DNA of 27,300 bases from Bdellovibrio sp. (GCA_019104905.1 JAHRXB010000197.1:1-27300); one strand, 5' to 3'; shown: positions 6,390-15,271, counted from the stretch's first letter. The notes: generated by a model from the sequence alone, not told the origin. A program made the numbers and translations.

Positions 6390-8498
6390 TTACTTCTGCT
6401 CAGCTGCACGCTTCGCTTGGTATTTCTTCGCAAGCTCTTCTTGGATGTTGCGAGGTACAGCAGCGTACTTCGCGAATTCCATAGAGAACTCACCTTTACC
6501 TTTAGTTGCAGAACGAAGATCAGTTGAGTAACCGAACATTTCTGTCAACGGTACTTCCGCTTCGATCACGCAGTTGCCTTCGAAAGCAGTTGTTCCCACG
6601 ATAGTACCGCGGCGTTGGTTGATTTGACCAACCGCTGAACCTTGATATTCGTCTGGAACAGTTGTCTCAAGCTTCATGATAGGCTCAAGAACTGTTGGTT
6701 TCGCAGCAGCGTAAACTTCACGAAGAGCCGCCATACCAGCGATCTTAAACGCCATGTATGAAGAGTCGACATCATGGTACGCACCGTCTTCAAGAACAAC
6801 TTCAACACCCACGATTGGGAAGCCGATGAGTGGTCCTTTAACCGTTTGCTCTTTGAAACCTTCTTCAACAGCAGGGATGAATTCTTTAGGGATACGACCA
6901 CCGACAACTTTGTTTTCGAATTTGAAAACAGCGCCGTCTTCTTGTGGAGGAAGAGGTTGGATTTTACCAACGATCTTCGCGTATTGACCTGAACCACCCG
7001 TTTGCTTTTTGTGAGTGTAATCAAACGGAGCTTCTTGAGAAATGGTCTCACGGTAAGCAACCTGAGGCTGACCTACGATCACTTCACAGTTGAACTCACG
7101 CTTCATACGCTCAACGTAGATTTCCAAGTGAAGCTCACCCATTCCAGAGATGATAGTCTCGTTGGATTCCTCGTCACGATGAACGCGGAAAGTAGGGTCT
7201 TCCTTGCGGAACTTTTGCAACGCCTTAGAGAAGTTATTTGCACCGGCTTTGTCTTTAGGAGCAACAGCCAAGCTGATAACTGAATCAGGAACGTGCATAG
7301 ATTGCATAGAAGCCTGGATGTTTTCATCACAGAACGTATCACCAGAAGCACAGTCGATACCGAACAAGGCGACGATATCACCAGCGTAAGCTGTGTCGAT
7401 ATCTTCCATCTTGTCAGAGTGCATACGAACCAAACGAGGAATCTTTACAGATTTCTTGTTCACCTGGTTGATGATGAAGTCGCCCTTAGCCATCTTACCT
7501 TGGTAAATACGCATGTAAGTCAACTGACCAAATGGAGTTTCTTGAAGTTTAAATGCCAAAGAAACCAAAGGCTTTGTGTTGTCTGGGAAAAGGTCAAACT
7601 TCTCTTCGTTCTTGTTAAGATCAAGAGCTTGCTCTTTTTTCTCAGCAGGAGACGGAAGATAGTAAGTCACCGCATCCATCAAACGTTGCACACCTTTATT
7701 TTTGAAGGCAGATCCGCAAAGTACGGGAACGATCTTCAAGGCAATAGTACCTTTACGAAGGGCCGCGCGGATTTCTTCAGTAGAAGGCTCTTCTTCCATC
7801 AAGAATTTTTCTTCGATGGTAGGGTCGATGTCAGCCAATTTACCGATCATGATTTGGCGGTATTTTTTCGCCTGATCAACAAGGTCTACAGGGATCTCTT
7901 CAACTTTAACAGTTTCTCCAGACTCACCTTCGTTGATGTAAGCTTTCATATCAGTCAAATCAACGTGACCTCTGTGTTGATCTTCCAAACCGATTGGAAT
8001 TTGGATCATCACAGCATTCAAACGCAATTTTTCGATCAAAGCGTCAGTCACACGGTAAGGATTGGCACCTTGACGGTCCAATTTATTTACGAACGCCAAA
8101 CGAGGAACGCTATAACGTTTCATCTGACGGTCAACAGTGATGGATTGAGATTGAACGCCGGCAACACCGCAAAGAAGAAGGATAGCCCCGTCAAGAACGC
8201 GAAGAGAACGTTCAACTTCTACTGTGAAGTCCACGTGCCCCGGAGTATCGATCAAGTTGATTGTGTAATCCTTCCACTGAACCTGAGTCGCAGCAGACTG
8301 GATGGTGATACCTTTTTCTCTCTCTAGATCCATGGAGTCCATTGTCGCGCCCACGCCGTCTTTACCACGAACTTCGTGGATAGCGTGGATTCTTCCTCCA
8401 TAGAACAAAATACGTTCAGAAGTCGTCGTTTTTCCCGAGTCGATGTGAGCCGAGATACCGATGTTTCTGACCATATCAATATTCCACTTTTTGGACAT
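6390..8498 (-). CDS. fusA: Elongation factor G (mitochondrial EF-G1-like type)
   Basis: A complete 702-residue translational GTPase that catalyses ribosomal translocation. The GTP-binding motifs are all present: P-loop AHIDSGKT (17-24), switch/G2 region with [11 protein letters not shown] (60-70), DTPGH (84-88) and NKLD (138-141). Domains II to V follow in the normal order, ending in a basic tail. Several segments (AHIDSGKTT with Ser instead of the usual Ala, [11 protein letters not shown] near 41-51, [10 protein letters not shown] near 123-132) match the mitochondrial EF-G1 and 'spdEFG1' subfamily rather than canonical EF-G. A GAAGGG ribosome site precedes ATG 8498. Unlike the usual str operon, the gene stands alone: no rpsL, rpsG or tuf neighbours, and divergent from recQ. 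A second, canonical EF-G may exist elsewhere in this genome; that is inference. Confidence 0.96.
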   Translation of the reverse strand: MSKKWNIDMVRNIGISAHIDSGKTTTSERILFYGGRIHAIHEVRGKDGVGATMDSMDLEREKGITIQSAATQVQWKDYTINLIDTPGHVDFTVEVERSLRVLDGAILLLCGVAGVQSQSITVDRQMKRYSVPRLAFVNKLDRQGANPYRVTDALIEKLRLNAVMIQIPIGLEDQHRGHVDLTDMKAYINEGESGETVKVEEIPVDLVDQAKKYRQIMIGKLADIDPTIEEKFLMEEEPSTEEIRAALRKGTIALKIVPVLCGSAFKNKGVQRLMDAVTYYLPSPAEKKEQALDLNKNEEKFDLFPDNTKPLVSLAFKLQETPFGQLTYMRIYQGKMAKGDFIINQVNKKSVKIPRLVRMHSDKMEDIDTAYAGDIVALFGIDCASGDTFCDENIQASMQSMHVPDSVISLAVAPKDKAGANNFSKALQKFRKEDPTFRVHRDEESNETIISGMGELHLEIYVERMKREFNCEVIVGQPQVAYRETISQEAPFDYTHKKQTGGSGQYAKIVGKIQPLPPQEDGAVFKFENKVVGGRIPKEFIPAVEEGFKEQTVKGPLIGFPIVGVEVVLEDGAYHDVDSSYMAFKIAGMAALREVYAAAKPTVLEPIMKLETTVPDEYQGSAVGQINQRRGTIVGTTAFEGNCVIEAEVPLTEMFGYSTDLRSATKGKGEFSMEFAKYAAVPRNIQEELAKKYQAKRAAEQK

Positions 8499-8556
8499 AT
8501 CGTTACCCTTCGTTATCTTTAAATCGGTAAAAGCTTTGCCTTAAACCGACCGCTAG

Positions 8557-8579
8557 AGTGACCCTGTATACGGGTCACT
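8557..8579. repeat. Inverted repeat in the fusA leader
   Basis: Perfect 8-bp arms AGTGACCC (8557-8564) and GGGTCACT (8572-8579) flank TGTATAC. It lies 59 bases upstream of the fusA start, so it could be a protein-binding operator or a hairpin in the 5' leader of the mRNA. No T-tract follows on the fusA strand, which argues against a terminator. Confidence 0.6.
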
Positions 8580-8678
8580 GTTTATTTAAATAGTTAATTT
8601 TATGAAAGCATTCGAATTATCACCAAATAGTGCCGAGTGCAAAAGAAGATTCTACGGGCTAGTCGCGACGCAATGCTA

Positions 8679-8820
8679 CAAAATAATTTCATGGGAGGCG
8701 CTTCCCTCTGAATTTGAGACACGGCTTCCTGCCTCGCGGCTCCCGCCTTACGGCGGGGGCCCTCCAGGCCCCGCAGAGGTCTCCAATCCAGAGGGAAGCG
8801 CCTCCCTTAGAATTATTTTG
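8679..8820. repeat. 142-base nested palindrome (long imperfect hairpin)
   Basis: Outer arms CAAAATAATT (8679-8688) and AATTATTTTG (8811-8820) enclose perfect 18-bp GC-rich arms (8693-8710 with 8789-8806). Further pairings continue inward: GAGAC/GTCTC (8716-8720/8779-8783), CCTCGCGG with CCGC-a-GAGG (8732-8739/8771-8779, sharing one base with the previous pair), and CCCGCC-TTAC-GGCGGG (8742-8757). An alternative inner hairpin GGGGCC/GGCCCC (8756-8772) competes. It may be a REP- or MITE-like dispersed element, a structured RNA, or a two-way terminator insulating fusA from recQ. An open frame across it (8602-8844) is a by-product of its composition. Confidence 0.9.
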
Positions 8821-8853
8821 AACATAGCTTTCGGGTGCGGGTAGTATTTGAGG

Positions 8854-10308
8854 ATGAGTGTGGATTTAAAACAGATGCTTTGTTCTCATTTTCCTTTCTC
8901 TTCTTTTCGGGGGGAGCAGGAGGCCATTTTGCGCAAAGTTTGGGCAAATGAAGACCTCCTCGCATTAATGCCGACGGGAATGGGAAAAAGCCTCTGTTTT
9001 CAGTTCCCAGCCAAGGTCCGAGACGGGCTCGTGATCGTGATTTCGCCTCTGATCGCCTTGATGCAGGATCAGGTTTATAAAGCCCAGGATCTGGGGATTG
9101 CGGCCACATTCTTAAGTTCCACCTTGAGTCGAGACGAGCGGGAGCTTCGTCAAACCCGGTTGGCCAAAGGGGATTTTAAACTTCTTTATGTGACCCCCGA
9201 GCGCTTCAGAAAGCCTGAGTTTTTAGAAGCCATCAAGAATCGCAAGGTTCAACTTCTGGCCGTCGATGAGGCGCATTGTATTTCCCAGTGGGGGCACGAT
9301 TTCCGCCCTGACTATTCACGAGTAGGAGAGTTTCGCACCCTTTTAGGCAATCCACCGACTTTGGCTTTGACGGCGACCGCGACCCCAGAAGTACAAAAAG
9401 ATATTTTGGCGAAACTAAATATGCCGCAGGCTGAAATTATTTCCGCCGGGATCGAACGCCCCAATCTGGCTTTGAGCGTTCACGATATTTACGGCATCGA
9501 TGAGAAGATCCGAGCGATCGTGGGCCTTCGTCATCAACATAACGGAGCCGCGATTGTCTATTGTTCGTTGATTCAAACATTAAAGAAAATCTCTTCCGCT
9601 CTTCAGCGCTTGGGGATGGAGCATTTAGTATATCACGGGGATTTGTCGCCGCAGGATCGTAAACGCAATCAAAAAAGATTTATCAGTGAAAGCGCTCCGT
9701 TGATGATTGCGACTCCTGCGTTTGGGTTGGGGATTGATAAAGAAAACGTGCGCCTCTTAATTCACGCTGAAACTCCCAATGCCTTAGAGTCTTATTTTCA
9801 AGAAGTGGGGCGTGCGGGACGGGATGGACAAGAGTCTTCTTGTCACTTGCTTTACGATCAAGACGACGTGTCCATTCAGATGGAGTTTTTAAAGTGGTCC
9901 CATCCCGAACCGGAGTTCATTCGCAAAATCTATCAACTGATCGAGGAAAAACGCCTGCAGGTCGATCAGGGTGGGTTTGATTTTTTACGTGAACAGATGA
10001 ATTTTAAAAACCGTCGGGATTTTCGTCCCGAAGCAGCGGTCGGTATTTTGGAGCGTTGGGGTTGCCTAGAAAAGTCCGAGGCCCCCTTTCCTTACGCTTG
10101 TGTTCATGAACCGACAGACGAACAGTTCACCCAGGAAAATGGTGTGGAGATCTTAAAGGGCCAAAACACCAAACTTCTTAAAATGGTTCAGTGGGCCACT
10201 CAAGATTCCGAGTGTCGTTTGAATCGCATTTATCATTATTTTGGTCACGAACATGAAGCACCTTGCGGAAAGTGTGATGTGTGTCTGATGAAAAATCAGG
10301 AGGCGTGA
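8854..10308 (+). CDS. recQ: RecQ-family ATP-dependent DNA helicase
   Basis: A 484-residue 3'-5' superfamily 2 DNA helicase for repair and recombination. Walker A is MPTGMGKS (39-46), DEAH box D138-E-A-H141 is followed by the RecQ aromatic-rich loop with HCISQWGHDFR, LTATATP is motif III, and motif VI reads QEVGRAGRDGQ. The order after the helicase core is unusual: a winged-helix-like stretch (about 355-420, with AAVGILERWGCLEK) comes first, and the zinc-binding cysteines (C454, C471, C474, C477 in CRLNRIYHYFG...CGKCDVC) sit at the extreme C-terminus. There is no HRDC domain. The start is uncertain. ATG 8854 overlaps an AGGA at 8851-8854, and an in-frame GTG at 8860 would have better ribosome-site spacing. 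recQ overlaps aat by one base. Confidence 0.93.
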   Translation: MSVDLKQMLCSHFPFSSFRGEQEAILRKVWANEDLLALMPTGMGKSLCFQFPAKVRDGLVIVISPLIALMQDQVYKAQDLGIAATFLSSTLSRDERELRQTRLAKGDFKLLYVTPERFRKPEFLEAIKNRKVQLLAVDEAHCISQWGHDFRPDYSRVGEFRTLLGNPPTLALTATATPEVQKDILAKLNMPQAEIISAGIERPNLALSVHDIYGIDEKIRAIVGLRHQHNGAAIVYCSLIQTLKKISSALQRLGMEHLVYHGDLSPQDRKRNQKRFISESAPLMIATPAFGLGIDKENVRLLIHAETPNALESYFQEVGRAGRDGQESSCHLLYDQDDVSIQMEFLKWSHPEPEFIRKIYQLIEEKRLQVDQGGFDFLREQMNFKNRRDFRPEAAVGILERWGCLEKSEAPFPYACVHEPTDEQFTQENGVEILKGQNTKLLKMVQWATQDSECRLNRIYHYFGHEHEAPCGKCDVCLMKNQEA

Positions 10309-10997
10309 TGGGGGGCAAACCTTTGCGTTCTTCCGTTGATTTTCCAGATCCTCGGGATACATTGGCCGAAGGTATTATTGCCGTCGGTGGCAAGTTGGAT
10401 GTCGGTACCCTTTATGCCGCTTATTCTCGAGGGATTTTTCCGTGGCCGCAAGCAAATCTTCCGATGTTGTGGTTTTCTCCCGAACGGCGAGGGATTTTAG
10501 AGTTTAAAGATTTCAAAGTTTCAGAAAGTCTGCAGCGCTTTCGTCGGAAGAATCCGCAAATAGAATTTACGGTGAATAAAGATTTTCCTCATGTGATGGA
10601 GGAGTGTGCCAAGCAACCTCGTCCGGGGCAAGAGGGCACCTGGATTACCCCGATGATGAAGAGGGCTTACCACGACTTCTTTAAGGCCGGATATTGCCTT
10701 TCCGTGGAAGTCCGTGAAGACAATATTCTGATTGGCGGAATTTATGGTGTTCTGGTTGAGGGGGTCTTTAGTGGCGAAAGCATGTTCTATAAAAAGCCCA
10801 ATGCTTCCAAGCTGGCTCTTTGGTATCTGGTAGATCTATTAAAAAGCCAGGGTCATGAATGGATGGACGTTCAGATGGTCACGCCTGTTGTTGGCAGTAT
10901 GGGCGGAAAGTACGTCGATCGTGAGGACTATTTAGAAATGCTTGAAAAAAGGCATCATTCATATTCGCAGCCAGAAAATCCTAGCGGAGATCGTTAA
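10308..10997 (+). CDS. aat: Leucyl/phenylalanyl-tRNA-protein transferase
   Basis: Transfers Leu or Phe from aminoacyl-tRNA to proteins with N-terminal Arg or Lys, marking them for ClpS/ClpAP degradation (bacterial N-end rule). At 229 residues it has the normal family length. Recognisable blocks are DTLAEGIIAVGGKL (17-30), YSRGIFPW (39-46), WFSPERRG (55-62) and the conserved core GVFSGESMFY (152-161) followed by ASKLAL. Its stop-start junction with recQ is TGATG (10306-10310), so the two are translationally coupled. AGGAGG at 10298-10303 lies within the last recQ codons, 4 bases before ATG 10308. An upstream in-frame GTG (10281) would lack this site. The ABC-F gene starts 18 bases downstream. 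Confidence 0.95.
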   Translation: MGGKPLRSSVDFPDPRDTLAEGIIAVGGKLDVGTLYAAYSRGIFPWPQANLPMLWFSPERRGILEFKDFKVSESLQRFRRKNPQIEFTVNKDFPHVMEECAKQPRPGQEGTWITPMMKRAYHDFFKAGYCLSVEVREDNILIGGIYGVLVEGVFSGESMFYKKPNASKLALWYLVDLLKSQGHEWMDVQMVTPVVGSMGGKYVDREDYLEMLEKRHHSYSQPENPSGDR

Positions 10998-11015
10998 TTC
11001 AACGTACTTTAGGTC

Positions 11016-12815
11016 ATGCTTCTTATTAATACTCATAAGTTAGAAAAATCATTTGCCGGAAAATCCCTCTTTAGCAATGTCAGCTTAGGCATTGAAGACG
11101 GCGAACGAGTTGGTTTGGTGGGCCCCAATGGGGCTGGTAAATCCACTTTGCTGCGAATTCTTGCCGGAAAGATGGACGCCGATGGTGGCGACGTCACCAC
11201 AAAAAAAGGTCTGCGCATGGGCTTTTTAGAGCAGACGCCGACTTTTGCTAAAGGAGAAACAATCCTCGATGCGGTTTTGAGCAAAGCCAACTATGACGAG
11301 GCCATTGGCTCTGCCTATGAATGGATTGCACGCTTGGAGCTCTCTCAGTTCGGCGAAGATTTTAAAGTCGAAGATCTTTCTGGGGGTTGGAAAAAGCGCG
11401 TCGCTTTGGCGCGGGAACTGATTTTGGAACCAGAACTTTTGCTTCTGGATGAGCCGACGAATCATCTCGATGTGTCCAGTATTTTATGGCTGGAGGAGTT
11501 TTTAGAAAAAGCGCCTTTTGCCACTTTGATTATCACCCATGATCGTTTGTTCTTGCAGCGTGTGACCAACAAGATTTTTGATCTGGATCCGAAGAACCCC
11601 AACTATTTGTTGTCAGTCAAGGGCGGATATCTGGAGTATTTGGAAGCCAAAGAGCAGCTTCTACAGGCGCAAGAGCAGCGCGAGGTGGTTCTTAAAAACA
11701 CTCTTCGTCGAGAAACCGAATGGCTGCGTCGCGGAGCTAAAGCTCGTCAGACCAAACAAAAAGCGCGCATTGAACGGGCTGGAACTTTGAAAGAAGACGT
11801 TCAGGATTTGACCGTCAAAAATGCCGCGCGGGTGGCGAAAATTGAATTTAAAGATGCCGAACGCAATCCACAAAAGTTGATTGAAGTCGACCACATCACC
11901 AAAGCTTACAATGGCCGAGTTCTTTTCAAAGACTTCTCATACCTTGTGAATCCGAAAACGCGTTTGGCGTTGCTTGGAGATAACGGCACGGGGAAATCCA
12001 CTCTGATCCGTATCTTGCTGGGTCAGGAAACGCCTGATTCGGGAAGAGTCGTACAAGCGGACAAACTGAAGGTGGCCTATTTCGAACAAAATCGTGAGAC
12101 CTTAAAACCCAAAGAATCTGTTCTAAAAAACATCTGTCCTGAAGGGGATTACGTTCACTATCAGGGGCAATACGTTTTTGCGCGCAGCTATCTGGAAAGA
12201 TTTCTATTCAATCGCCAACAAATGGATTTGCCTGTCGAAAAACTTTCTGGAGGCGAGCAAAGTCGTCTGCGTCTGGCGCAACTGATGTTGAATGAAGCGC
12301 AAGTTTTGATTCTGGATGAGCCCACCAACGATCTTGATGTGGCAACCCTGACGGTTTTAGAAGAATCACTTAAAGAATTCAACGGCGCGGTCATCCTGGT
12401 GACTCATGATCGTTATTTCATGGATCAAGTGGCATCGCAGATCATGGCTTTCCATAAACGACCGGATGGCTCAACAACGCTTGAGAATTTTGCCGGCTAT
12501 CTGCAATGGGAGGAGTGGTTTGAAGAGCAAAAAGCCTTGGAGGCTTTAGAGCTTAAGAAGGATGCCAAAAAGGAATCGAAATCCAGTGGCAAACCCGCCA
12601 AACTTTCTTTCAAAGAGAAGTTTGAGCTAGAAAACATGGAAGCCACGATTCAGGATTTGGAGGAAAAGCTTTCAGCCGCTCAAGCGGAGTCTCAGAAGCC
12701 TGAAATCGTCAGCCAGGCGACAAAAGTTCAGGAGCTTTATACTCAAATTTCAGAGTTACAAAATCAAATCGATAAGCTGTATGCCCGCTGGGCTGAACTG
12801 GAAGCTAAAGTTTAA
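11016..12815 (+). CDS. uup: ABC-F ATPase, Uup-like
   Basis: A soluble 599-residue protein with two ABC ATPase domains and no membrane segments, as in the ABC-F family that acts on ribosomes. Domain 1 has GPNGAGKS (36-43), LSGGW (121-125) and DEPTNHLD (145-152). Domain 2 has GDNGTGKS (321-328), LSGGE (410-414) and DEPTNDLD (434-441). The interdomain linker (about 205-275) is rich in Arg/Lys (EWLRRGAKARQTKQKARIER) and corresponds to the segment that contacts P-site tRNA in ABC-F proteins. The C-terminal 70 residues (KLSFKEKFELE onward) form a charged coiled coil typical of Uup, which can bind DNA or the ribosome. The ribosome site is weak. It is the last gene of the recQ-aat-uup unit. Uup rather than EttA or YheS is favoured by the C-terminal domain. 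Confidence 0.92.
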   Translation: MLLINTHKLEKSFAGKSLFSNVSLGIEDGERVGLVGPNGAGKSTLLRILAGKMDADGGDVTTKKGLRMGFLEQTPTFAKGETILDAVLSKANYDEAIGSAYEWIARLELSQFGEDFKVEDLSGGWKKRVALARELILEPELLLLDEPTNHLDVSSILWLEEFLEKAPFATLIITHDRLFLQRVTNKIFDLDPKNPNYLLSVKGGYLEYLEAKEQLLQAQEQREVVLKNTLRRETEWLRRGAKARQTKQKARIERAGTLKEDVQDLTVKNAARVAKIEFKDAERNPQKLIEVDHITKAYNGRVLFKDFSYLVNPKTRLALLGDNGTGKSTLIRILLGQETPDSGRVVQADKLKVAYFEQNRETLKPKESVLKNICPEGDYVHYQGQYVFARSYLERFLFNRQQMDLPVEKLSGGEQSRLRLAQLMLNEAQVLILDEPTNDLDVATLTVLEESLKEFNGAVILVTHDRYFMDQVASQIMAFHKRPDGSTTLENFAGYLQWEEWFEEQKALEALELKKDAKKESKSSGKPAKLSFKEKFELENMEATIQDLEEKLSAAQAESQKPEIVSQATKVQELYTQISELQNQIDKLYARWAELEAKV

Positions 12816-12836
12816 ATTCGAGCGAAGACATGAGCA

Positions 12837-12865
12837 GAATCCCCTTCGATGAATGAAGGGGATTC
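12837..12865 (+). terminator. Hairpin after the ABC-F gene, possible terminator
   Basis: Perfect 11-bp arms GAATCCCCTTC (12837-12847) and GAAGGGGATTC (12855-12865) enclose a 7-base loop. No T-tract follows directly, so it may protect the 3' end or need Rho. A second small hairpin (TCAGTC-AGG-GACTGA, 12874-12888) precedes a T-rich stretch and could complete termination. Confidence 0.5.
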
Positions 12866-12893
12866 GAGTTGGGTCAGTCAGGGACTGAAGCTT

Positions 12894-13790
12894 CTATTTT
12901 ACTTTTTTAAGAAGAAATTCGCCTTCAAAGCCTCTGATGTTTGTTCTCCAAGAGCCTTTGTACTCGTCACCCACCAAAGTCCCTTGGAAGGTTCCCTGGT
13001 AAGGGGAGTTGTTAGGGTTGTAGCGAGGTTTCCCGGTCAAAGTTAACACCGCAGGAGAAAGCTCGGGCTGATAAACCGCAGTCAGGGTCAAGGACACGTT
13101 TCCTTCGGGATCGTCTTGGCGTTTGAATTCGCCAATCAACTGAGGAACAATGCCGGTCTTTACAACCTGAAGAGAGATCGAGAACTGGTAGGTCATCTTG
13201 CCGTCGACCACGTTTTCGCCAACATAAGTGCCGGCAATGGCGTTGTACTGACGACTGAGTCTTTCGTAGTACTCATTTTCTTCGTTGCTGCCGCCGGGAA
13301 CTTTGGTTTGGCTAGAGGTCAACGCCAGATCTAGAACACCAATCACGCCAGAAATAGACTTCACTTCACCGACAATTTTTTGACCAACAACTTTAGCATT
13401 GATGGTGTGAATATCATCCACGCCCAAGGTGCCCGCTTCGTTGGTTAGGATGAGTTCTGCAGTTTCCTCGATGTAGCGAGCTTTGAAGTTAAAACCAGGT
13501 CCGACTGGATTGATTTTTTTGTAGTTGCCACGCAAAACAACACGGTAACGATCTTCACCGCTTGAGTTCGTTCCACCTTGGTCTTCTAAAGTGAAAAGAC
13601 GAAGTTCAACGTCTTGTTGAGCTGCGGAGGTTGTGAGCTTTCCCGTGTAGTAACCAACTACGCGGCTAAACTTGTTCATCAACTTTTGTCTTTCTTCGAC
13701 TTCGCGCGCGTTGTTGGTCGCATTGTCTTTATCAAATGCGCAGCCTACGAGAGCAAGTAAAGCAGAGGCAAGAATAAGTTTCTTCATCAT
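12894..13790 (-). CDS. Predicted lipoprotein, unknown function
   Basis: A 298-residue predicted lipoprotein. The N-terminal hydrophobic stretch ends in the lipobox LVGC with C17 as the lipidated residue. The next residue is Ala rather than Asp, which by the usual Lol rule predicts outer-membrane sorting. The mature part is rich in beta-strand-like alternation and has repeated G-Y/T-x-G strings (GYYTGKL near 47, GTYVGENV near 193, GTFQGTLVGDEYKGSW near the end), suggesting a duplicated beta-barrel or lipocalin-like fold; no family is recognised. GAGGGG precedes the tandem ATGs at 13790. It is the last gene of a three-gene envelope operon, 11 bases after the TolC-like gene, which suggests a role with that channel. 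Confidence 0.85.
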   Translation of the reverse strand: MMKKLILASALLALVGCAFDKDNATNNAREVEERQKLMNKFSRVVGYYTGKLTTSAAQQDVELRLFTLEDQGGTNSSGEDRYRVVLRGNYKKINPVGPGFNFKARYIEETAELILTNEAGTLGVDDIHTINAKVVGQKIVGEVKSISGVIGVLDLALTSSQTKVPGGSNEENEYYERLSRQYNAIAGTYVGENVVDGKMTYQFSISLQVVKTGIVPQLIGEFKRQDDPEGNVSLTLTAVYQPELSPAVLTLTGKPRYNPNNSPYQGTFQGTLVGDEYKGSWRTNIRGFEGEFLLKKVK

Positions 13791-13801
13791 ATGGAACCCC
13801 T

Positions 13802-15271
13802 CTATTTCTGATAACCTTCTGACGGAACATCGTCAGGAATAAGTTCGTCTCGGGCGGCGGCCCATTCGTTAAGTGCAATGGCATAATCGCCCACCGCACG
13901 AATGTACTGAACTTCCGAGTCGAAATAATTATTTAAAGCCGTGATCAAAATCGAAATGTCGGTACGGCCTTGCGTGTAAGAGCGATTCAGCTCTTGCGAA
14001 GCCTTGTCACGGAACTCCCTTTGGCGTTGCGAACTTTGCGCAATCGCATAAGTGGATTGAACTTTTCTTTGAGCTTGAGACTCAAGATCTTGAGTCTCCA
14101 TCAACTGTCTTTGCAGGCGAGTGGACTCAAGGTCTTTCGTCAGTTTTCTGTTGATAACAGTTTCATTCTGAACGTCCGAGCCAAAGTTGTATTGGAATTT
14201 AAGACCGGCATAGTATTTGGGTCTGGTGCCGGAAACCAACTCTGAGTAAGAGTTCTCAGAAGATTCATCCACGCCAGTTGTGTAAACCTTGCCCACGAAA
14301 TTCAAAGTGGGATAGCTCAAAGATTCCGAAGCACTTAAAGCCTCTTGGGCCGCTTCGACACGAAGTTTTTGAGAGCGAACAAGGCGCAGATCCTCCACCT
14401 TCTTTTCAGTCAGCTTCGGAACGGGTGGAATATCCTTAGGGATTTCAAATTTAACCTCAGTGCCGGGCTCAAGAGCTAAAAGAGTCAAAAGATTCTCGAC
14501 GTTTTTGAGATACTCAGTCGAGGAAGATTTCACGCGTTGTTCGCGAGTTTCGAACTCGGCCTGCACCTGAGGAAGATCCCCGGGGTTGGAGTAGCCTAGA
14601 GAAGTTTTTCTTTTAACGGCATCAACCAACTTTTTATAGCGATCGCGGGAATTGACAGATTCGCGGAAGTTTTCTTGTGCAACATAAGTGTTCCAGAACT
14701 GACGAATGGCTTCTAAGACCACGTCCTCAAGTTCATTAGCGCGCGCGATATTGTTGGCTTGGTAAGTGAGCTCCGCCGCGTTCACATTTCCACGGTCCGC
14801 AACACCAAAAAAGTTTCCAAGCAGGGATTGTTCAAGGATCAGTCCCGCAGAATCCAGTGTTTGCTGGGACGGAGGAGGATTGGTCGTAAAAGCGTCGAGA
14901 TCCACCTTCTGAGAAAGGCGGCTCAGCTCCAAGCCCAAGAGAGTTCCCGTCGTGAAGGGCTTTTGCAAGTTGACGGTTGTTTTGTAGCGTTCGTATTTAT
15001 TATTGTTTTGGCTGGTGGTGGTCAGAAGGCTTGCCGACTTATCGTATTCGAAACCAGTTTCAGCGGTCACCTTCCAGTCATAAACCGACAGGGCCTGCAC
15101 TGGAGCTAAGCGGAACTGTTGATACTTTAAATTCACCTCAAGCGTCTTAGGTCCCTGCTTTAAGACAAGTTCTGCCACGGTCTTTTGAGATAAAGTGATT
15201 TCTTTCGGAGCTTGAGCCCAAGCTCCCGTCAAGGATGTCGTACTAAGTAGAGCCAGAAAGATTTTTACCAT
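13802..15271 (-). CDS. TolC-like outer-membrane efflux protein
   Basis: A 489-residue protein of the outer-membrane factor family (OEP/TolC), which forms trimeric channel-tunnels for efflux pumps and type I secretion. Residues 1-20 are a signal peptide ending GAWAQ. Long helical stretches of the tunnel are evident (about 155-260 and 380-470), including a segment LEDVVLEAIRQFWNTYVAQENFRES and a later ELNRSYTQGRTDISILITALNNYF, which matches the usual 'YxxGxxxxxxVLxAxxxY' pattern of this family. Beta-strand-like segments lie between (YAGLKFQYNFG). The gene overlaps the end of the upstream barrel gene by 7 bases (ATGGTAA), so the two are translationally coupled. Sequence similarity to E. coli TolC is low and substrates are unknown. 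Confidence 0.85.
   Translation of the reverse strand: MVKIFLALLSTTSLTGAWAQAPKEITLSQKTVAELVLKQGPKTLEVNLKYQQFRLAPVQALSVYDWKVTAETGFEYDKSASLLTTTSQNNNKYERYKTTVNLQKPFTTGTLLGLELSRLSQKVDLDAFTTNPPPSQQTLDSAGLILEQSLLGNFFGVADRGNVNAAELTYQANNIARANELEDVVLEAIRQFWNTYVAQENFRESVNSRDRYKKLVDAVKRKTSLGYSNPGDLPQVQAEFETREQRVKSSSTEYLKNVENLLTLLALEPGTEVKFEIPKDIPPVPKLTEKKVEDLRLVRSQKLRVEAAQEALSASESLSYPTLNFVGKVYTTGVDESSENSYSELVSGTRPKYYAGLKFQYNFGSDVQNETVINRKLTKDLESTRLQRQLMETQDLESQAQRKVQSTYAIAQSSQRQREFRDKASQELNRSYTQGRTDISILITALNNYFDSEVQYIRAVGDYAIALNEWAAARDELIPDDVPSEGYQK

Larger units (their letters stand above)
8499..8853. other. Divergent fusA-recQ intergenic region
   Basis: A 355-base gap without a credible gene. From left to right it holds the fusA leader and ribosome site, an inverted repeat at 8557-8579, an AT-rich stretch (8580-8640) that is the likely place for the fusA promoter (a weak minus-strand pair TTGGTG and TAAAAT 18 bases apart can be read there), a GTCGCGAC palindrome at 8662-8669, and a 142-base nested palindrome at 8679-8820. 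Only 33 bases remain between that palindrome and the recQ start, so the recQ promoter probably lies within or before it. Confidence 0.7.

Noticed and set aside
7293..8327. Long antisense frame (344 codons) inside fusA
   Set aside because: It is a shadow of the strongly conserved EF-G frame; the His/Phe/Val-rich product has no domain pattern.
8602..8844. Open frame of 80 codons across the fusA-recQ gap
   Set aside because: Most of it runs through the palindrome, its composition (Pro/Gly-rich) reflects the GC-rich repeat, and it has no ribosome site or recognisable protein features.
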